Shown: one piece after another, positions 18,311 through 27,813 of the stretch | Numbering within the stretch: position 1 is the stretch's first letter | Layout of the letters: the number at the start of each line of letters is the position of its first letter | NCBI GenBank assembly: GCA_003075315.1 | Contig: QDFQ01000004.1 | Location: 124,001-188,000, forward strand | Reading direction: 5' to 3' | DNA length: 64,000 nt | From: Arthrobacter sp. TPD3018 | Lineage (GTDB): Bacteria; Pseudomonadota; Alphaproteobacteria; Sphingomonadales; Sphingomonadaceae | The notes under the pieces: model-generated | Seen by the model: only the letters and a program-made list of their open reading frames with translations | What the model was told of the DNA's origin: nothing | Database searches by the model: none | Made by a program: the position numbers and the translations under genes

Positions 18311-19435
18311 ATGGCGAGGCCTTCCCTTTCACGCGATCCGCGGCGCGGCGGGCGGCCGCGCCTGTTTCTCAACGGCAAATTCTATGCAGGCGGCACCAAC
18401 GGCGTGCATCGGGTCGCCGACCGCCTGCTGCGCGAACTGGATGCGCTGGCCGTCGCGGGCGAAGCGCCGGCGCGATGGGACATGCGGCTGCTCTTGCCGC
18501 GGCAGGCGAACTGGGCGCCGCGCTTCGCGACGATCGTGCCGATGCCGCAATGGCGTGGCCATACCCAGCTATGGGAACAGGCGGTGCTGCCGTTCGCCGC
18601 GCGCAGCGGCGTGCTGGCGAGCTTCGCCAATTTCGCGCCGGGGCCGCACGGCCGCAAGCTGACGATGGTGCACGACGCGCAATTCCTGCTGTCGCCGGAA
18701 AGCTATGTCCGCAAGCTGCGCTGGGGATATCGGCTGCTGATCCCACGCGGCGCCAGGTCGAGCCGCATCGTGCTGACCGTGTCGGACTATGCCCGCGACA
18801 GCCTCGCGACGTTCGGGATTGCGCCGCCGCGGCATACGCACGTGCTGTACAATGGCGCGGACCATATCCTGGAGGTCGCGGCCGATGCGACGGTGCTCGC
18901 CCGACACGGACTGGTGCCGGGACGCTATACGCTGCTGTTCGGATCGGCCTCGCGCTACAAGAACGTCGCCATCGCCTTTGCGGCGTTCGCCGACGCCCGG
19001 CTGGCGCGCCTGCCGCTGGTGGTGATCGGACCGTCGCGGGCGATGCTGGAGGCGGCCGGGCTGCGACCGCCGGCCGATGCGGTGTTCGTCGGCGGGGTCG
19101 ACGATGCCGGCCTGCGCGCGCTGTATGAGCATGCGCACTGCCTGCTCTATCCGTCGCGAACCGAGGGCTTCGGCCTGCCGCCGGTCGAGGCGATGCTGTG
19201 CGGGTGCCCGGTCGTCGCGGCACCGGCCGGGGCGATTCCGGAAGTGTGTCGCGACGCGGTCGTCTATGCCGGCATGGACGATGCCGGCGACTGGGTGCGC
19301 GGCGTGCTGACGCTGGCGGAGCCGGGCGCTCGGGCGGCCAAGATCGCCGCCGGTCGCGATCGTGCGCGCGCATTCACCTGGGCCGCGGCGGGCGTCAGGT
19401 TGGCGGGATTGTTGGACGATCTGCTGGCCCGCTGA
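18311..19435 (+). CDS. Glycosyltransferase, GT4-like
   Basis: A 374-residue GT-B protein. The C-terminal donor domain holds the family features: LLFGSASRYKNV, then SRTEGFGLPPVEAMLCGCPVVA with the E-x7-E type nucleotide-sugar contacts, at about residues 275-300. The N-terminus has FYAGGTNGVHRVADRLL. Cytosolic; adds one sugar to the EPS repeat unit. Divergent from the synthetase gene. Its last 41 bases overlap the convergent glycosyltransferase gene. Donor and acceptor unknown. Confidence 0.9.
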   Translation: MARPSLSRDPRRGGRPRLFLNGKFYAGGTNGVHRVADRLLRELDALAVAGEAPARWDMRLLLPRQANWAPRFATIVPMPQWRGHTQLWEQAVLPFAARSGVLASFANFAPGPHGRKLTMVHDAQFLLSPESYVRKLRWGYRLLIPRGARSSRIVLTVSDYARDSLATFGIAPPRHTHVLYNGADHILEVAADATVLARHGLVPGRYTLLFGSASRYKNVAIAFAAFADARLARLPLVVIGPSRAMLEAAGLRPPADAVFVGGVDDAGLRALYEHAHCLLYPSRTEGFGLPPVEAMLCGCPVVAAPAGAIPEVCRDAVVYAGMDDAGDWVRGVLTLAEPGARAAKIAAGRDRARAFTWAAAGVRLAGLLDDLLAR

Positions 19436-20648
19436 CGCGCCGGCCGGTGCGCCGCAGATCCAGTCCGAAGTGAAATTCGCCAAGGTGGAGCAGGCGCGTG
19501 GCATGGCGTTCGGGCGACACGAAGGTCCGCAGCGCCTCGTGCAGGCGCGTCGGGGCGGGCGGCGCGTCGAGTATCTGCGCGAGCCGGGCCGCGAGCGCAT
19601 CGGGCTGACCCGGATCGAAGACCTGGCCGCCGCCGAACCGGCGTACCAGTTCGGCCGATCCCGCACGGGCGGATACCAGCACCGGCACGCCGGCCGCCAT
19701 CGCCTCCGGCACGATCAGCCCCCAGGTTTCGTCCCATAGCGACGGCAGCACCACGAGCGCACAGGACCGCATCGCCGCGGCGATGCCGTCGCGCGGTTGC
19801 CAGGCGCGATGCGTCAGGCCCGGCGTCGCGGCAATCAGGGGTTCCAGCGAGCCCTGCCCGACAAACAGCCCGCTGCGCCCGGTGGCGCCCAGCGTCTCGG
19901 CGAGCAGCGCGACGCCCTTGTCATGCTCCAGCCGCCCGAAATAGCCGACGTCATAGGTCGGCGCCGGGGCAGGCGGGGGGCTGTCGGACGCGAGAGGCAA
20001 GGGGGTGTACACGACCGCATGGCGCTGGTCCGGCAGCAGCGGCGCGGCAATGCGCTGGGCCCGTTCGGACACGTGCAGGAACAGTCGGCGGGTACGGTCC
20101 ACCGACGTCGTCGCCTGCCGCACCGCCTGGCGCGCGACGCGACCGATCTTCTGGACGCGGCCCTGTCGGTCGCAATTGGCGGCGAGGCAGCGCGCATGCA
20201 TCGGCCGCCGGTCGCACGGTCGCCGTTCGCGAAAATCGTAATAGACGCCGTTCGGGCATGCCCAGAAATAGTCGTGCATGTAGATCATCGTCGGAAAGCG
20301 GCTCGCCACGGCCAGCGCGGCCGGCGAGAGATAGCGGGTCCATTGGTGGACGATGACCAGCGTCGTGTCGGTGTCCGCCCCCGCCATCGCTTTCGACAGT
20401 GCGGCGCGGGCGCCCGGATTGTAGACGGCGCGGACCATCCCGCCGGCGCCGCCCGTCCGCAGGTCGCTGCCGCCGAGACCGGTGACGTCGGTGCCTGCCC
20501 CGGCGCCGAAGCCGGCAATAGCCCGCACGTCGGCTCCGGCCGCGGCAAGGGCACGATAGCTGTCGAGCACGGCATGGCCCGCGCCGCCGCTGCCCGGCCC
20601 CTCGCCGCCGATATAGTCGGACAGCAGGACGATGCGTCCGCTACGCAT
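19395..20648 (-). CDS. Glycosyltransferase, GT4-like
   Basis: 417 residues. N-terminal SDYIGGEGPGSGGAGHAVLDSYRALAAAG, central HDYFWACPNGVYYDF followed by four Cys residues between about 155 and 180 (PC..RC..NC), and a donor domain with DVGYFGRLEHDKGV and WDETWGLIVPEAMAAGVPVLVS. The Cys-rich insert after HDYF also occurs in the two tandem transferases downstream, so these three look related. The start codon overlaps the upstream transferase gene by 8 bases, making a two-gene operon. Confidence 0.9.
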   Translation of the reverse strand: MRSGRIVLLSDYIGGEGPGSGGAGHAVLDSYRALAAAGADVRAIAGFGAGAGTDVTGLGGSDLRTGGAGGMVRAVYNPGARAALSKAMAGADTDTTLVIVHQWTRYLSPAALAVASRFPTMIYMHDYFWACPNGVYYDFRERRPCDRRPMHARCLAANCDRQGRVQKIGRVARQAVRQATTSVDRTRRLFLHVSERAQRIAAPLLPDQRHAVVYTPLPLASDSPPPAPAPTYDVGYFGRLEHDKGVALLAETLGATGRSGLFVGQGSLEPLIAATPGLTHRAWQPRDGIAAAMRSCALVVLPSLWDETWGLIVPEAMAAGVPVLVSARAGSAELVRRFGGGQVFDPGQPDALAARLAQILDAPPAPTRLHEALRTFVSPERHATRLLHLGEFHFGLDLRRTGRRVSGPADRPTIPPT

Positions 20649-21771
20649 GCTGGACCATGCCCGGCATGGCGGCGGTATCCGATGCCGATGTGGACGCCAG
20701 TTCGGCGTAGAGGGCGGCGAGTTCGTCGTTCATCCGCTGTGCGGTGAAGGTCGCCTGATAGCGGGCACGCCCGGCGGCGCCCATCGCCTGCCACGTCGCG
20801 CGATCATGGCGCGATAACGCCCGCATCAGCCGCTCGGGGCTATCCGGGGGAACGAGATACCCCGTCACGCCGTCGACGACGATTTCGCGCAGACCGCCGA
20901 CGTCGGAGGCGACGACCGCGCAGCCGCCGCACATCGCCTCCAGCGCGACGAGTCCGAACCCCTCCCAGCGCGACGGTATCGCGACGACATCGGCCGCGGC
21001 AATTTCGGTCGCCACTTCCGACAGCGATCGCCAGCCGAGATATTCGATCTGCGGGCTGCGTTTGCGCGGTGCGGTGGCGGGCCCGGCGACCGCCTTGCCG
21101 ATCACCCGCACCGCGACCTCGTCCTGAATGGGCTCGACCGCATCGAGCAGCGTGTCGAACCCCTTTTGCGTATCGAGCCGCCCGACGAACAGCACCCGGA
21201 CGCGGTCGTCCTGCCAGCGCGCCGGCCAGTCGCTGTGCAGGTCGGCGATGCCGTTCAAGACCAGCGCCAGCCGGCCCGGATCGATACCGATCCTCAGTGC
21301 CTCGCGGCGTTCGTGGTCCGATATCAGGACGATACGATCGGCGGAGGGGGCGAGATCGCGCTCAATCCGTTCGATCAGGCGCTGCTTGATCGTCGAGGAC
21401 CGGCGGTCGAACGCCCAGCCGTGCGGGCAATAGACGATGCGGAACGGGGGGCGCCGCCCCCAGCCGTATATCAGCCGCAGCACGCCGCCGGCGAAGCTGG
21501 AATGGGCGTGGACGATCGTCGGTGCGAGCTGCGCGATCGCGCGGCGGATGGCCGCGGCCAGCGCGAAGACGGAGCCTGCCGAGCGGCTGCGGCGTTGCCA
21601 GGTGACCAGCAGGCGCCGGTCGACCCCGCTCAGATGCGCGGCATGCTGGGCGGGCACGAGCGCGCGGACCCGATCCTCGCCATACCGTCGGGCCTGATCC
21701 GACAGGATTTCCGTCAGATACGTACCGACCCCGCCCTGGGCCGATTCGGCGATATGAAGTATCCGCATCAT
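20641..21771 (-). CDS. Glycosyltransferase, GT4-like (WbnK/EpsF type)
   Basis: About 376 residues. Begins MMRILHIAESAQGGVGTYL, a common N-terminus of GT4 enzymes of EPS clusters; then VHAHSSFAGGVLRLI, CPHGWAFDRR and a donor domain with VLFVGRLDTQKGFDTLL and SRWEGFGLVALEAMCGGCAVVAS. ATG 21771 has GGGGA a few bases upstream; ATG 21768 is an alternative and GTG 21783 is possible. First gene of the minus-strand pair, 58 bases from the dyad motif at 21829. Confidence 0.9.
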   Translation of the reverse strand: MMRILHIAESAQGGVGTYLTEILSDQARRYGEDRVRALVPAQHAAHLSGVDRRLLVTWQRRSRSAGSVFALAAAIRRAIAQLAPTIVHAHSSFAGGVLRLIYGWGRRPPFRIVYCPHGWAFDRRSSTIKQRLIERIERDLAPSADRIVLISDHERREALRIGIDPGRLALVLNGIADLHSDWPARWQDDRVRVLFVGRLDTQKGFDTLLDAVEPIQDEVAVRVIGKAVAGPATAPRKRSPQIEYLGWRSLSEVATEIAAADVVAIPSRWEGFGLVALEAMCGGCAVVASDVGGLREIVVDGVTGYLVPPDSPERLMRALSRHDRATWQAMGAAGRARYQATFTAQRMNDELAALYAELASTSASDTAAMPGMVQHA

Positions 21772-21828
21772 GTCCCCGGCCACACAGTGTGAAGGCTCAA
21801 GGCGTATGGGGAGTGCCAGCCGGCGCCT

Positions 21829-21842
21829 GCATCATTTGACGT
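21829..21842 (+). promoter_or_regulatory. EPS-cluster dyad motif, copy 2
   Basis: GCATCA-TT-TGACGT, midway in the divergent region between the glycosyltransferase operon (start 21771) and the acyltransferase gene (start 21903), 58 and 61 bases from the two starts. Confidence 0.6.
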
Positions 21843-21902
21843 GAAGTCCGCCCCGCAGCCGTGGTCCGATGCTGCATGACGGAAGGCGGCAGGGAATATG
21901 GG

Positions 21903-23066
21903 ATGACGGCGGGGGTGCACCCGGTGGGGGCGGTCCCGCCATCAGCGACGCAAACCCTGTGGACGGTGCAGGTGATGCGCGGTGCGGCCGCGCTGATGGT
22001 CGTCGTCGGGCATAGCCAGACCGCGGCAGGCGGAATCGTGACGGCGGCGGGGCACGCGTTCGCGCGATCGACGATCGTGCCATGGGGCGCGGGCGTCGAC
22101 CTGTTCTTCGTCCTGTCGGGCTTCATTATCGTCCATGCGTCGGCGCGCCTGTTCGGGCGGGCGGACGCCCGGCCGGATTTCGTGCGGCGGCGGCTCGTGC
22201 GGATCGTCCCGCTCTACTGGTTGGTGACGACGCTGTTCCTCGCGCTGCTGGCGGCGGCGACGTGGAAGGGGGGAGATCGCTTTCCCGGCATCGCCGCGAT
22301 CCTGGCGTCCTATGCCTTCCTGCCCGCCGATACCTATGGCGACGGACGGTTGTTTCCGGTGTTCGACCTCGGCTGGACGCTGAATTACGAAATGCTCTTC
22401 TATGCGGCGTTCGCGCTGGTCGTGCCGCTGCCTCGCGATCGGGCGTTGGCGATGGTGGGCCTGTTGCTGATCGCGGCGGTCGCCCTGGGCAGCATCGTGC
22501 CGGGGCCGTCGGCGGCGTGGTTCTGGACGCGGCCGATCATCCTCGACTTCGGGCTGGGCGTGGGCGTCGGCGCGCTGGTCGCGCGCGGGGTCGAGCTGGC
22601 GCCGCCGCGTCGCATCGCGCTGGCGATCGCCGGCATGGCCGTGCTGCTCGCCGATCCGCTGCATGTGTTCGATAGCCGCGTCGGCATGACGGTCGCCAAC
22701 GATTGGCCGCGCGTCGTCGCCGCCGGGCTGCCGATCGCCGCGGTCCTGGCGGCGGCGGTGCTCGGGCCGGAGCCGCGGATGCCGCGCGCGATGCTGCCGT
22801 TCGCCGTCATCGGCGACGCATCCTATTCGCTCTACCTCTTCCACCCTGTCGTGCTGATCGTGACGGAGAAGCTGGCGCAGAAGCTGCCGATCGTGCGCAG
22901 CGCCGCGGGCTGGCAGCTGGTCGTTCCCATGGTCGTCGCCGCCCTCGTCCTCGCGATGGCGGTGCATCGCTGGATCGAACGACCGACGACCGCCGCGCTC
23001 GCCCGCCGATCGGGGAAGGTGCGATCGACGCTACCGCACGCCGTTGCCGTGCCATCAGGAGAATGA
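21903..23066 (+). CDS. Acyltransferase 3 family membrane O-acyltransferase
   Basis: A 387-residue integral membrane protein with about ten hydrophobic helices. Family marks: RGAAALMVVVGHS with the conserved His, GVDLFFVLSGFII, RRRLVRIVPLYWL, and near the end SYSLYLFHPVVL. Resembles ExoZ/OafA-type enzymes that put acetyl or other acyl groups on polysaccharide. ATG 21903 follows AGGGA at 9 bases; in-frame earlier starts (21861, 21876) lack a site. Coupled to the next gene through an overlapping ATGA or a start two bases on. Confidence 0.9.
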   Translation: MTAGVHPVGAVPPSATQTLWTVQVMRGAAALMVVVGHSQTAAGGIVTAAGHAFARSTIVPWGAGVDLFFVLSGFIIVHASARLFGRADARPDFVRRRLVRIVPLYWLVTTLFLALLAAATWKGGDRFPGIAAILASYAFLPADTYGDGRLFPVFDLGWTLNYEMLFYAAFALVVPLPRDRALAMVGLLLIAAVALGSIVPGPSAAWFWTRPIILDFGLGVGVGALVARGVELAPPRRIALAIAGMAVLLADPLHVFDSRVGMTVANDWPRVVAAGLPIAAVLAAAVLGPEPRMPRAMLPFAVIGDASYSLYLFHPVVLIVTEKLAQKLPIVRSAAGWQLVVPMVVAALVLAMAVHRWIERPTTAALARRSGKVRSTLPHAVAVPSGE

Positions 23067-23068
23067 CG

Positions 23069-23764
23069 ATGCCATCCTTGCGCCACCGCATGCGCCGCCT
23101 GACCGGCCGCGCCGACGCCTTCGCGCCCGAACCGGGGCTGGAGGCGATCTATCGCGACCTGTTCCGGCGCGAACTGGCGCTGCTGGGGGAGGAGGACCGC
23201 TTCTTCCCGACCGGCGGTGCGGCCAATTACAGCCTGCTGTACCTGATCCTGCGGATCGGCGCCGAATATCGGCCGGCGTCGGTGCTCGACGTCGGGGCGG
23301 GGCAGAGCACATTGCTGTGGGCGATGTTGCAACGGCGGGGGCTGGTCGGCGAGGTGCTGACGCTGGAGAATGACGCCGCATGGGGCGCCCGCATCGGTGC
23401 CCAGGTGACGCATCCGGTGATGGTGACGCCGCTGCGCCCGCTGTACCTCGGCAAGCGGCGCACGATGACCTACGACTGGGCGATGGCACGCGCGGGGCGA
23501 CGGTTCGACGTCGTCGTCTGCGACGGGCCGCGCGGCACGCCGCAGCATTCGCGGTGCGGCATCCTGTCGATGCTGGGCGACCTGCCGCCCGATTTCGCGC
23601 TGGTGATGGACGACGTCGAGCGGGACGGCGAACAGGATACGGTGGCGGCGATCCACAACCGGCTCCAGGCCGACGGGGTCGATTACGCAGTGGGTGTCGT
23701 CCGCGCCGCCAAGACGCAGGCAATTTTTGCCGCGGGCCGTTTCCTGCCCGCTACCTTCCTGTAA
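23069..23764 (+). CDS. Class I SAM-dependent methyltransferase-like protein
   Basis: 231 residues. The SAM-binding motif I is SVLDVGAGQSTLLWAML (about residues 68-84), followed by an acidic residue after beta-2 (LTLEND) and VVVCDGPRGTPQHSR. ATG 23069 sits 7 bases after AGGAG; ATG 23063 overlaps the upstream stop and is possible. Together with the acyltransferase it probably decorates the polysaccharide or its precursor. Its end overlaps the convergent flippase by 14 bases. Confidence 0.75.
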   Translation: MPSLRHRMRRLTGRADAFAPEPGLEAIYRDLFRRELALLGEEDRFFPTGGAANYSLLYLILRIGAEYRPASVLDVGAGQSTLLWAMLQRRGLVGEVLTLENDAAWGARIGAQVTHPVMVTPLRPLYLGKRRTMTYDWAMARAGRRFDVVVCDGPRGTPQHSRCGILSMLGDLPPDFALVMDDVERDGEQDTVAAIHNRLQADGVDYAVGVVRAAKTQAIFAAGRFLPATFL

Positions 23765-25193
23765 CCACCGCCTCCGGCACCGGCCCGCGCGCGAGCAGGA
23801 TCGCCAGCGTGCGCCGGACGTGGAGGTGGAGCGCGGCGTAGCAGCCAAGGACGATCGCCGCGTAAATGGCGGTCGCGCCGATCCATCCGGACCAGCTTGC
23901 CGGATGCGTGCCGACGCTCGCTGCGACGCCGGCGATGCCTGCGCCCGTCGCCAGCAGTGCCGGTGCCAGCGCGGCCGCCATCCGCCGTAGGGACAGGCCG
24001 GTCAGCAGCACGATCGTCGCGAGGAAGCCCAGGCTGAGCAGCGCGATCGCCCCGGTATAGGCCTGGACCAGCGCCATCAGCCCGTGCGGCAGCGCCAAGA
24101 CGAAGGTCGCGACCAGCACGGCCGTGTTGACGATGCTCAGCCCGAATTGCGCGCGCGCGCGCCCCGCCACCATTAGCAGCGCGCCGCTATACGACGCGAT
24201 CGCCTGCAACGCGCCGGCCGGCGCCAGCCAGGCGACAATGCCCGGCACCATCGCCCAATGCGCGGACAGCAGGCTGCGCACCGGAAAGGCGAGGCCAAAG
24301 GTCAGGTAAAGCATCGCCGGCGTGACGACCAGCGCGGTGGCCGACAGCACGCCCTCCACCGTCGCCTGTGCGCGGGGCCCATGCGGATCCTCGCCGCGCA
24401 GCGTCGCCAGCAGGATTCCGCTGGTCGGCCAAGTGATCGCCATCAGCGGCGCGAGCATGAACTGATAGGCCAGGCCATAGACCCCGACCGCCGCCGACCC
24501 CAGCCATGCGCCGATCAGCAGATTGTCGCTGTTGCGCGCCAGGAACGAGAGGATGTTGTTGGCGAGTACCCAGCCGCCGAACGACAGCAGCGCCCCCAAT
24601 TGCCGGAAGCGCGCGTTGGGCCGCAGCGTCGCACGTGTCGCCCACCAGAAGGCAGACAGCCGCATCGCCTGCACTAGCCAATTGTAGAGTACGAGCGCCC
24701 AGACGCCCGCGCCATGCCAGGCAGCGGTCAGCGCGGCGACCGCCGCCACGGCGATCGCCGCCGCCTCGACCTGCGCGATGCGGGCGTAACGCAGCTCGCG
24801 CTCCAGCAGCGCGCGCGGCGTCGCCGCGGCGATCGACAGCATGACGACACCCGCCATCGCCATCATCACGGGCGCGAGCCCCGCCATGCCGATCGCCCGC
24901 TCGATCGGCCAGGCCGCGACGACGAGCAGGCCTGCGCAGACGGCGCCCCCCGTCAGCATCGCCCCCATCGCCGCCCCCGCTTCGTCGCGCGACAGCGTCG
25001 GCGCGCGCGTGATCGCGCTGGTCATGCCAAGGTCGGTCAGCATCGCGACCAGCACCAGAAAGGGGGTGGTGAAGACGATCAGGCCATAGTCGCCCGGCAG
25101 GACGAAGGCGGCGATCGCGATGGTCATCCCGAACTGGACGACGTTGCGATACAGGCTGAGCCCCGACATCGAGAGCATGTTCTTACCGAGCAC
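23751..25193 (-). CDS. Wzx-like flippase (MOP superfamily)
   Basis: 480 residues with about 12-14 membrane helices, opening MLSMSGLSLYRNVVQFGMTIAIAAFVLP after a short basic start and carrying DYGLIVFTTPFLVLVAMLTDLGMTSAI, typical of polysaccharide flippases. It moves lipid-linked repeat units across the inner membrane. A GTG at 25193 preceded by AGGAGG at 6 bases is clearly the start; the frame runs open to 25538 through the divergent gene and is shadow there. It shares a 100-base divergent promoter region with the polymerase-like gene. Confidence 0.88.
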   Translation of the reverse strand: MLGKNMLSMSGLSLYRNVVQFGMTIAIAAFVLPGDYGLIVFTTPFLVLVAMLTDLGMTSAITRAPTLSRDEAGAAMGAMLTGGAVCAGLLVVAAWPIERAIGMAGLAPVMMAMAGVVMLSIAAATPRALLERELRYARIAQVEAAAIAVAAVAALTAAWHGAGVWALVLYNWLVQAMRLSAFWWATRATLRPNARFRQLGALLSFGGWVLANNILSFLARNSDNLLIGAWLGSAAVGVYGLAYQFMLAPLMAITWPTSGILLATLRGEDPHGPRAQATVEGVLSATALVVTPAMLYLTFGLAFPVRSLLSAHWAMVPGIVAWLAPAGALQAIASYSGALLMVAGRARAQFGLSIVNTAVLVATFVLALPHGLMALVQAYTGAIALLSLGFLATIVLLTGLSLRRMAAALAPALLATGAGIAGVAASVGTHPASWSGWIGATAIYAAIVLGCYAALHLHVRRTLAILLARGPVPEAVVTGR

Positions 25194-25245
25194 GAAGGGC
25201 CTCCTGGGGTGGCGTCGGCCTGACCATGGCGGCGGACGGTCCCAT

Positions 25246-25259
25246 GCCTCATTTGACGC
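25246..25259 (+). promoter_or_regulatory. EPS-cluster dyad motif, copy 3
   Basis: GCCTCA-TT-TGACGC in the divergent flippase/polymerase region, 53 bases before the flippase GTG (25193) and 35 before the polymerase ATG (25294). Confidence 0.55.
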
Positions 25260-25293
25260 ATTGCGCGCCGCGCCGGGTCGGTAGGCCGATGGC

Positions 25294-26796
25294 ATGACGA
25301 TGGCGTGGACCAGGGGCGGAGGCGGAGCCGGGGCGAGCGATGATGTGCCGCGTCGCCCCGTGCCGTTCGGCGGGATCGTTGCGCTGGCGGCACTGCTGGC
25401 GGTCAACTGGCTGCTCGCCGCGGCGGTGCCTGGCGTCCTCTTCTCGCTCACGTCGCTGCTGCTGTTCGGCGGGGTGCTGCTGCTGGTCGGGCGGATCAGT
25501 CCGGCGGGGCTGATCCTGCTGCTGCCGCTGGTCATCACGCGCGGCGCGACGCTCGTGTCGCTGATGGTTATCGAGGCGGGTGCCTATATGCCGGAGGTGA
25601 ACCGGCTGGGCGAAGCGGGCGATGCCAGCGCGTCGTTCGTCGCCTTCACCGCTGTGTTCTTCCTCGTCTTCGCGGCGATCTTTCGCCGCTTCGAACGGTG
25701 GTTCGTCGCTTATGCGCGCTCGCCGTTGCTCGACGATCTGGTGGCGTTGCTGGGCTGGCCGGTGGTCGGGCTGTGCATGGCATTGGGGGCGTTCGCCGTT
25801 CTGCACGGGCTGCAAAGCGGATTTCCGCTGCTCGCCGGCGTCGACCGGTTTCTCTACCGCCGCGAATACAGCAACGGGCTGGTGCTGATCCTGCTCGACA
25901 ACAAGTTCCTGTTCGCCGCGATGCTCGGTGCGATCGCCTTCGCGCCGCGCTATCGCCCGCTGCTGAAGGCCGCGGCGATCCTGACCTTCCTCGGCCTGAC
26001 CGGCCTGTACTTCCTGTTCGGCGACAAGTTCTTCACCATCCTCGCCGAGGTCGCCTTCTTCGCGATGCCGCTACTGCTCGCGCGTCAGGGGCGGCTGGCG
26101 GCGACAATGCTGCGCCTCGCGGTGCCGGTGGCGGCATTGCTCTGCGCGGCGCTTGCGGCGACACTGTACATCTATTCGGGCTATGGCCGCCTGCCGCTTG
26201 ACCGCACCGTGACGCTGGTCGGCGAGCGGATCGCAGGGCAGGGCGAGCTGTGGTTCGTCGCCAGCCGCGATGCCCGCCGGGTGACGCATTGGGACGCGCA
26301 TCTGGTCGAGGCGAACCTCGACACTTTGGGCGATAAATCTCCACCGGCATCGGCCTTCGCCAATGGCGTCGAGACCTATTATTTCATCCAGCGCTACGCC
26401 CCCGCCAAGCTCGCCGCCAGCTTCCGCAAGAACCAGGGCTGGGTGCAGCTGACGATGGGCACCGAGGCGATGGCGCTGGTGATGTTCGGTTATGTCGGCG
26501 TGGCGGTGGTCATGGCGCTGCTGGGCGTCGCGGTCGCGTTCGCCGCGCTGTACCTGCGCCGCGCCTTCGCGTCCCGTTTCCCCTTGAGTCTGTTCTTCGC
26601 GGTCTGGACCTTCCTCCAGGTCTATTTCTCCGCGCAGCAGGCCTCGCTGTGGAGTGTCGCCGCGCCGGGCCAGATCAAGCGGCTGCTGCTGTTCGTGACG
26701 ATCGAGATCGTGCTGCTCGCGATCAACCGCGCGCAGATCCTGTCGGCACACGGCCGGGCGCGGGCCGCGGCCTTCGCGGCGGGGCGGGCGGCATGA
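25294..26796 (+). CDS. Wzy-like polysaccharide polymerase candidate
   Basis: A 500-residue integral membrane protein with about 12 helices and a large external loop (about residues 300-390: the RIAGQGELWFVASRDARR region, then FIQRYAPAK). Topology, size and position next to Wzx fit an O-antigen/EPS polymerase; primary sequence of such enzymes is poorly conserved, so the assignment rests on context. ATG 25294, with a second ATG two codons on. The stop overlaps the next start (ATGA). Confidence 0.7.
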   Translation: MTMAWTRGGGGAGASDDVPRRPVPFGGIVALAALLAVNWLLAAAVPGVLFSLTSLLLFGGVLLLVGRISPAGLILLLPLVITRGATLVSLMVIEAGAYMPEVNRLGEAGDASASFVAFTAVFFLVFAAIFRRFERWFVAYARSPLLDDLVALLGWPVVGLCMALGAFAVLHGLQSGFPLLAGVDRFLYRREYSNGLVLILLDNKFLFAAMLGAIAFAPRYRPLLKAAAILTFLGLTGLYFLFGDKFFTILAEVAFFAMPLLLARQGRLAATMLRLAVPVAALLCAALAATLYIYSGYGRLPLDRTVTLVGERIAGQGELWFVASRDARRVTHWDAHLVEANLDTLGDKSPPASAFANGVETYYFIQRYAPAKLAASFRKNQGWVQLTMGTEAMALVMFGYVGVAVVMALLGVAVAFAALYLRRAFASRFPLSLFFAVWTFLQVYFSAQQASLWSVAAPGQIKRLLLFVTIEIVLLAINRAQILSAHGRARAAAFAAGRAA

Positions 26797-27806
26797 CGGT
26801 ATCGCGGCGCACGCTCGTCGGCCGGGCACTCGCGCTCGCCGCCGCGCCCCTGTCCACCGCACCGCTATCGGCGGCGCCACGCCGTTATCCGCGGCAGGTG
26901 CTCGCCTTTTACTACCCCTGGTACGGCAATCCGCAGACGAGCGGGCGCTGGTTTCACTGGCAGGGCCCGCATGGCGAAGCGCCGCGGCAGAGCCCAACCC
27001 TCAACCATCCTGCGCTCGGTCTGTACGATAGCCACGACCCCCAGGTCATCGAACGCCATGTCGCACAGGCGAAGGCCGCGGGCATCACCGCGCTGATCGT
27101 CAGCTGGTGGGGCAGGGATTCGTTCGAGGACAAGGCACTGCCGACGATCCTGAAGACCGCGGCGGCGGCGGGGCTGCACGTCACCGTCTATCTCGAACAG
27201 CAAAAGGACGGCGCCGCCGGCGCAGCACGCGACATCGCCTATCTGACGCGCATGTACGGCGGGCATCCCGGCTGGTTGCGGATGCGCGGGCGACCGGTGA
27301 TATTTCTCTATCTGCAAGCCCTGCGCGATCTGCCGGCGCGCGACTGGCGCCGGGCGGCGGGGCGCGCCTTCCTGATCGGCGACGTGTCGCCGCGCGAAAC
27401 GCGGGATTTCGCCGCCTGGGCACCGTTCATGGACGGCATCCACGTCTATGTCCTTGCGCCCTACATCACCGGTATGACGCCGCCGCAGATGAGGGCGTGG
27501 GCGGACCGGACCTATCCCGCATGGCGGCGCATGGTGGGCAATAAAGTGTTCTGCACCACGGTGATCCCCGGTTTCGACGATACCCGCGTACCCGGCCGCC
27601 CCGCGCCGCGGCCCACGGTCGCGCGGTACGACGGTGCGACCTATCGCACGCTGTGGGATGCAGCGATCCGCCACGATGCCGACTGGGTCCTGATCACCAG
27701 CTTCAACGAATGGCACGAGGGATCGGAGATCGAGCCTTCTACCGAACATGGCGACCGTTACCTGACGCTGACCGCGCCCTATGCGCGCCGGTTTCTGGCG
27801 GGCTGA
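26793..27806 (+). CDS. GH99-like glycoside hydrolase with Tat-type signal
   Basis: 337 residues. An N-terminal SRRTLVGRALALAAAP segment looks like a twin-arginine signal. The mature part has AFYYPWYGNP, YDSHDPQVIERHVAQAKAAGITALIVSWWG and, near the end, SFNEWHEGSEIEPS, which are marks of the GH99/WbsX group (endo-alpha-mannosidase and relatives). Probably trims or processes the EPS in the periplasm. It sits inside the transferase operon, with overlapping upstream start and 7 bases before the next gene. Confidence 0.8.
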   Translation: MTVSRRTLVGRALALAAAPLSTAPLSAAPRRYPRQVLAFYYPWYGNPQTSGRWFHWQGPHGEAPRQSPTLNHPALGLYDSHDPQVIERHVAQAKAAGITALIVSWWGRDSFEDKALPTILKTAAAAGLHVTVYLEQQKDGAAGAARDIAYLTRMYGGHPGWLRMRGRPVIFLYLQALRDLPARDWRRAAGRAFLIGDVSPRETRDFAAWAPFMDGIHVYVLAPYITGMTPPQMRAWADRTYPAWRRMVGNKVFCTTVIPGFDDTRVPGRPAPRPTVARYDGATYRTLWDAAIRHDADWVLITSFNEWHEGSEIEPSTEHGDRYLTLTAPYARRFLAG

Positions 27807-27813
27807 TCGCCGC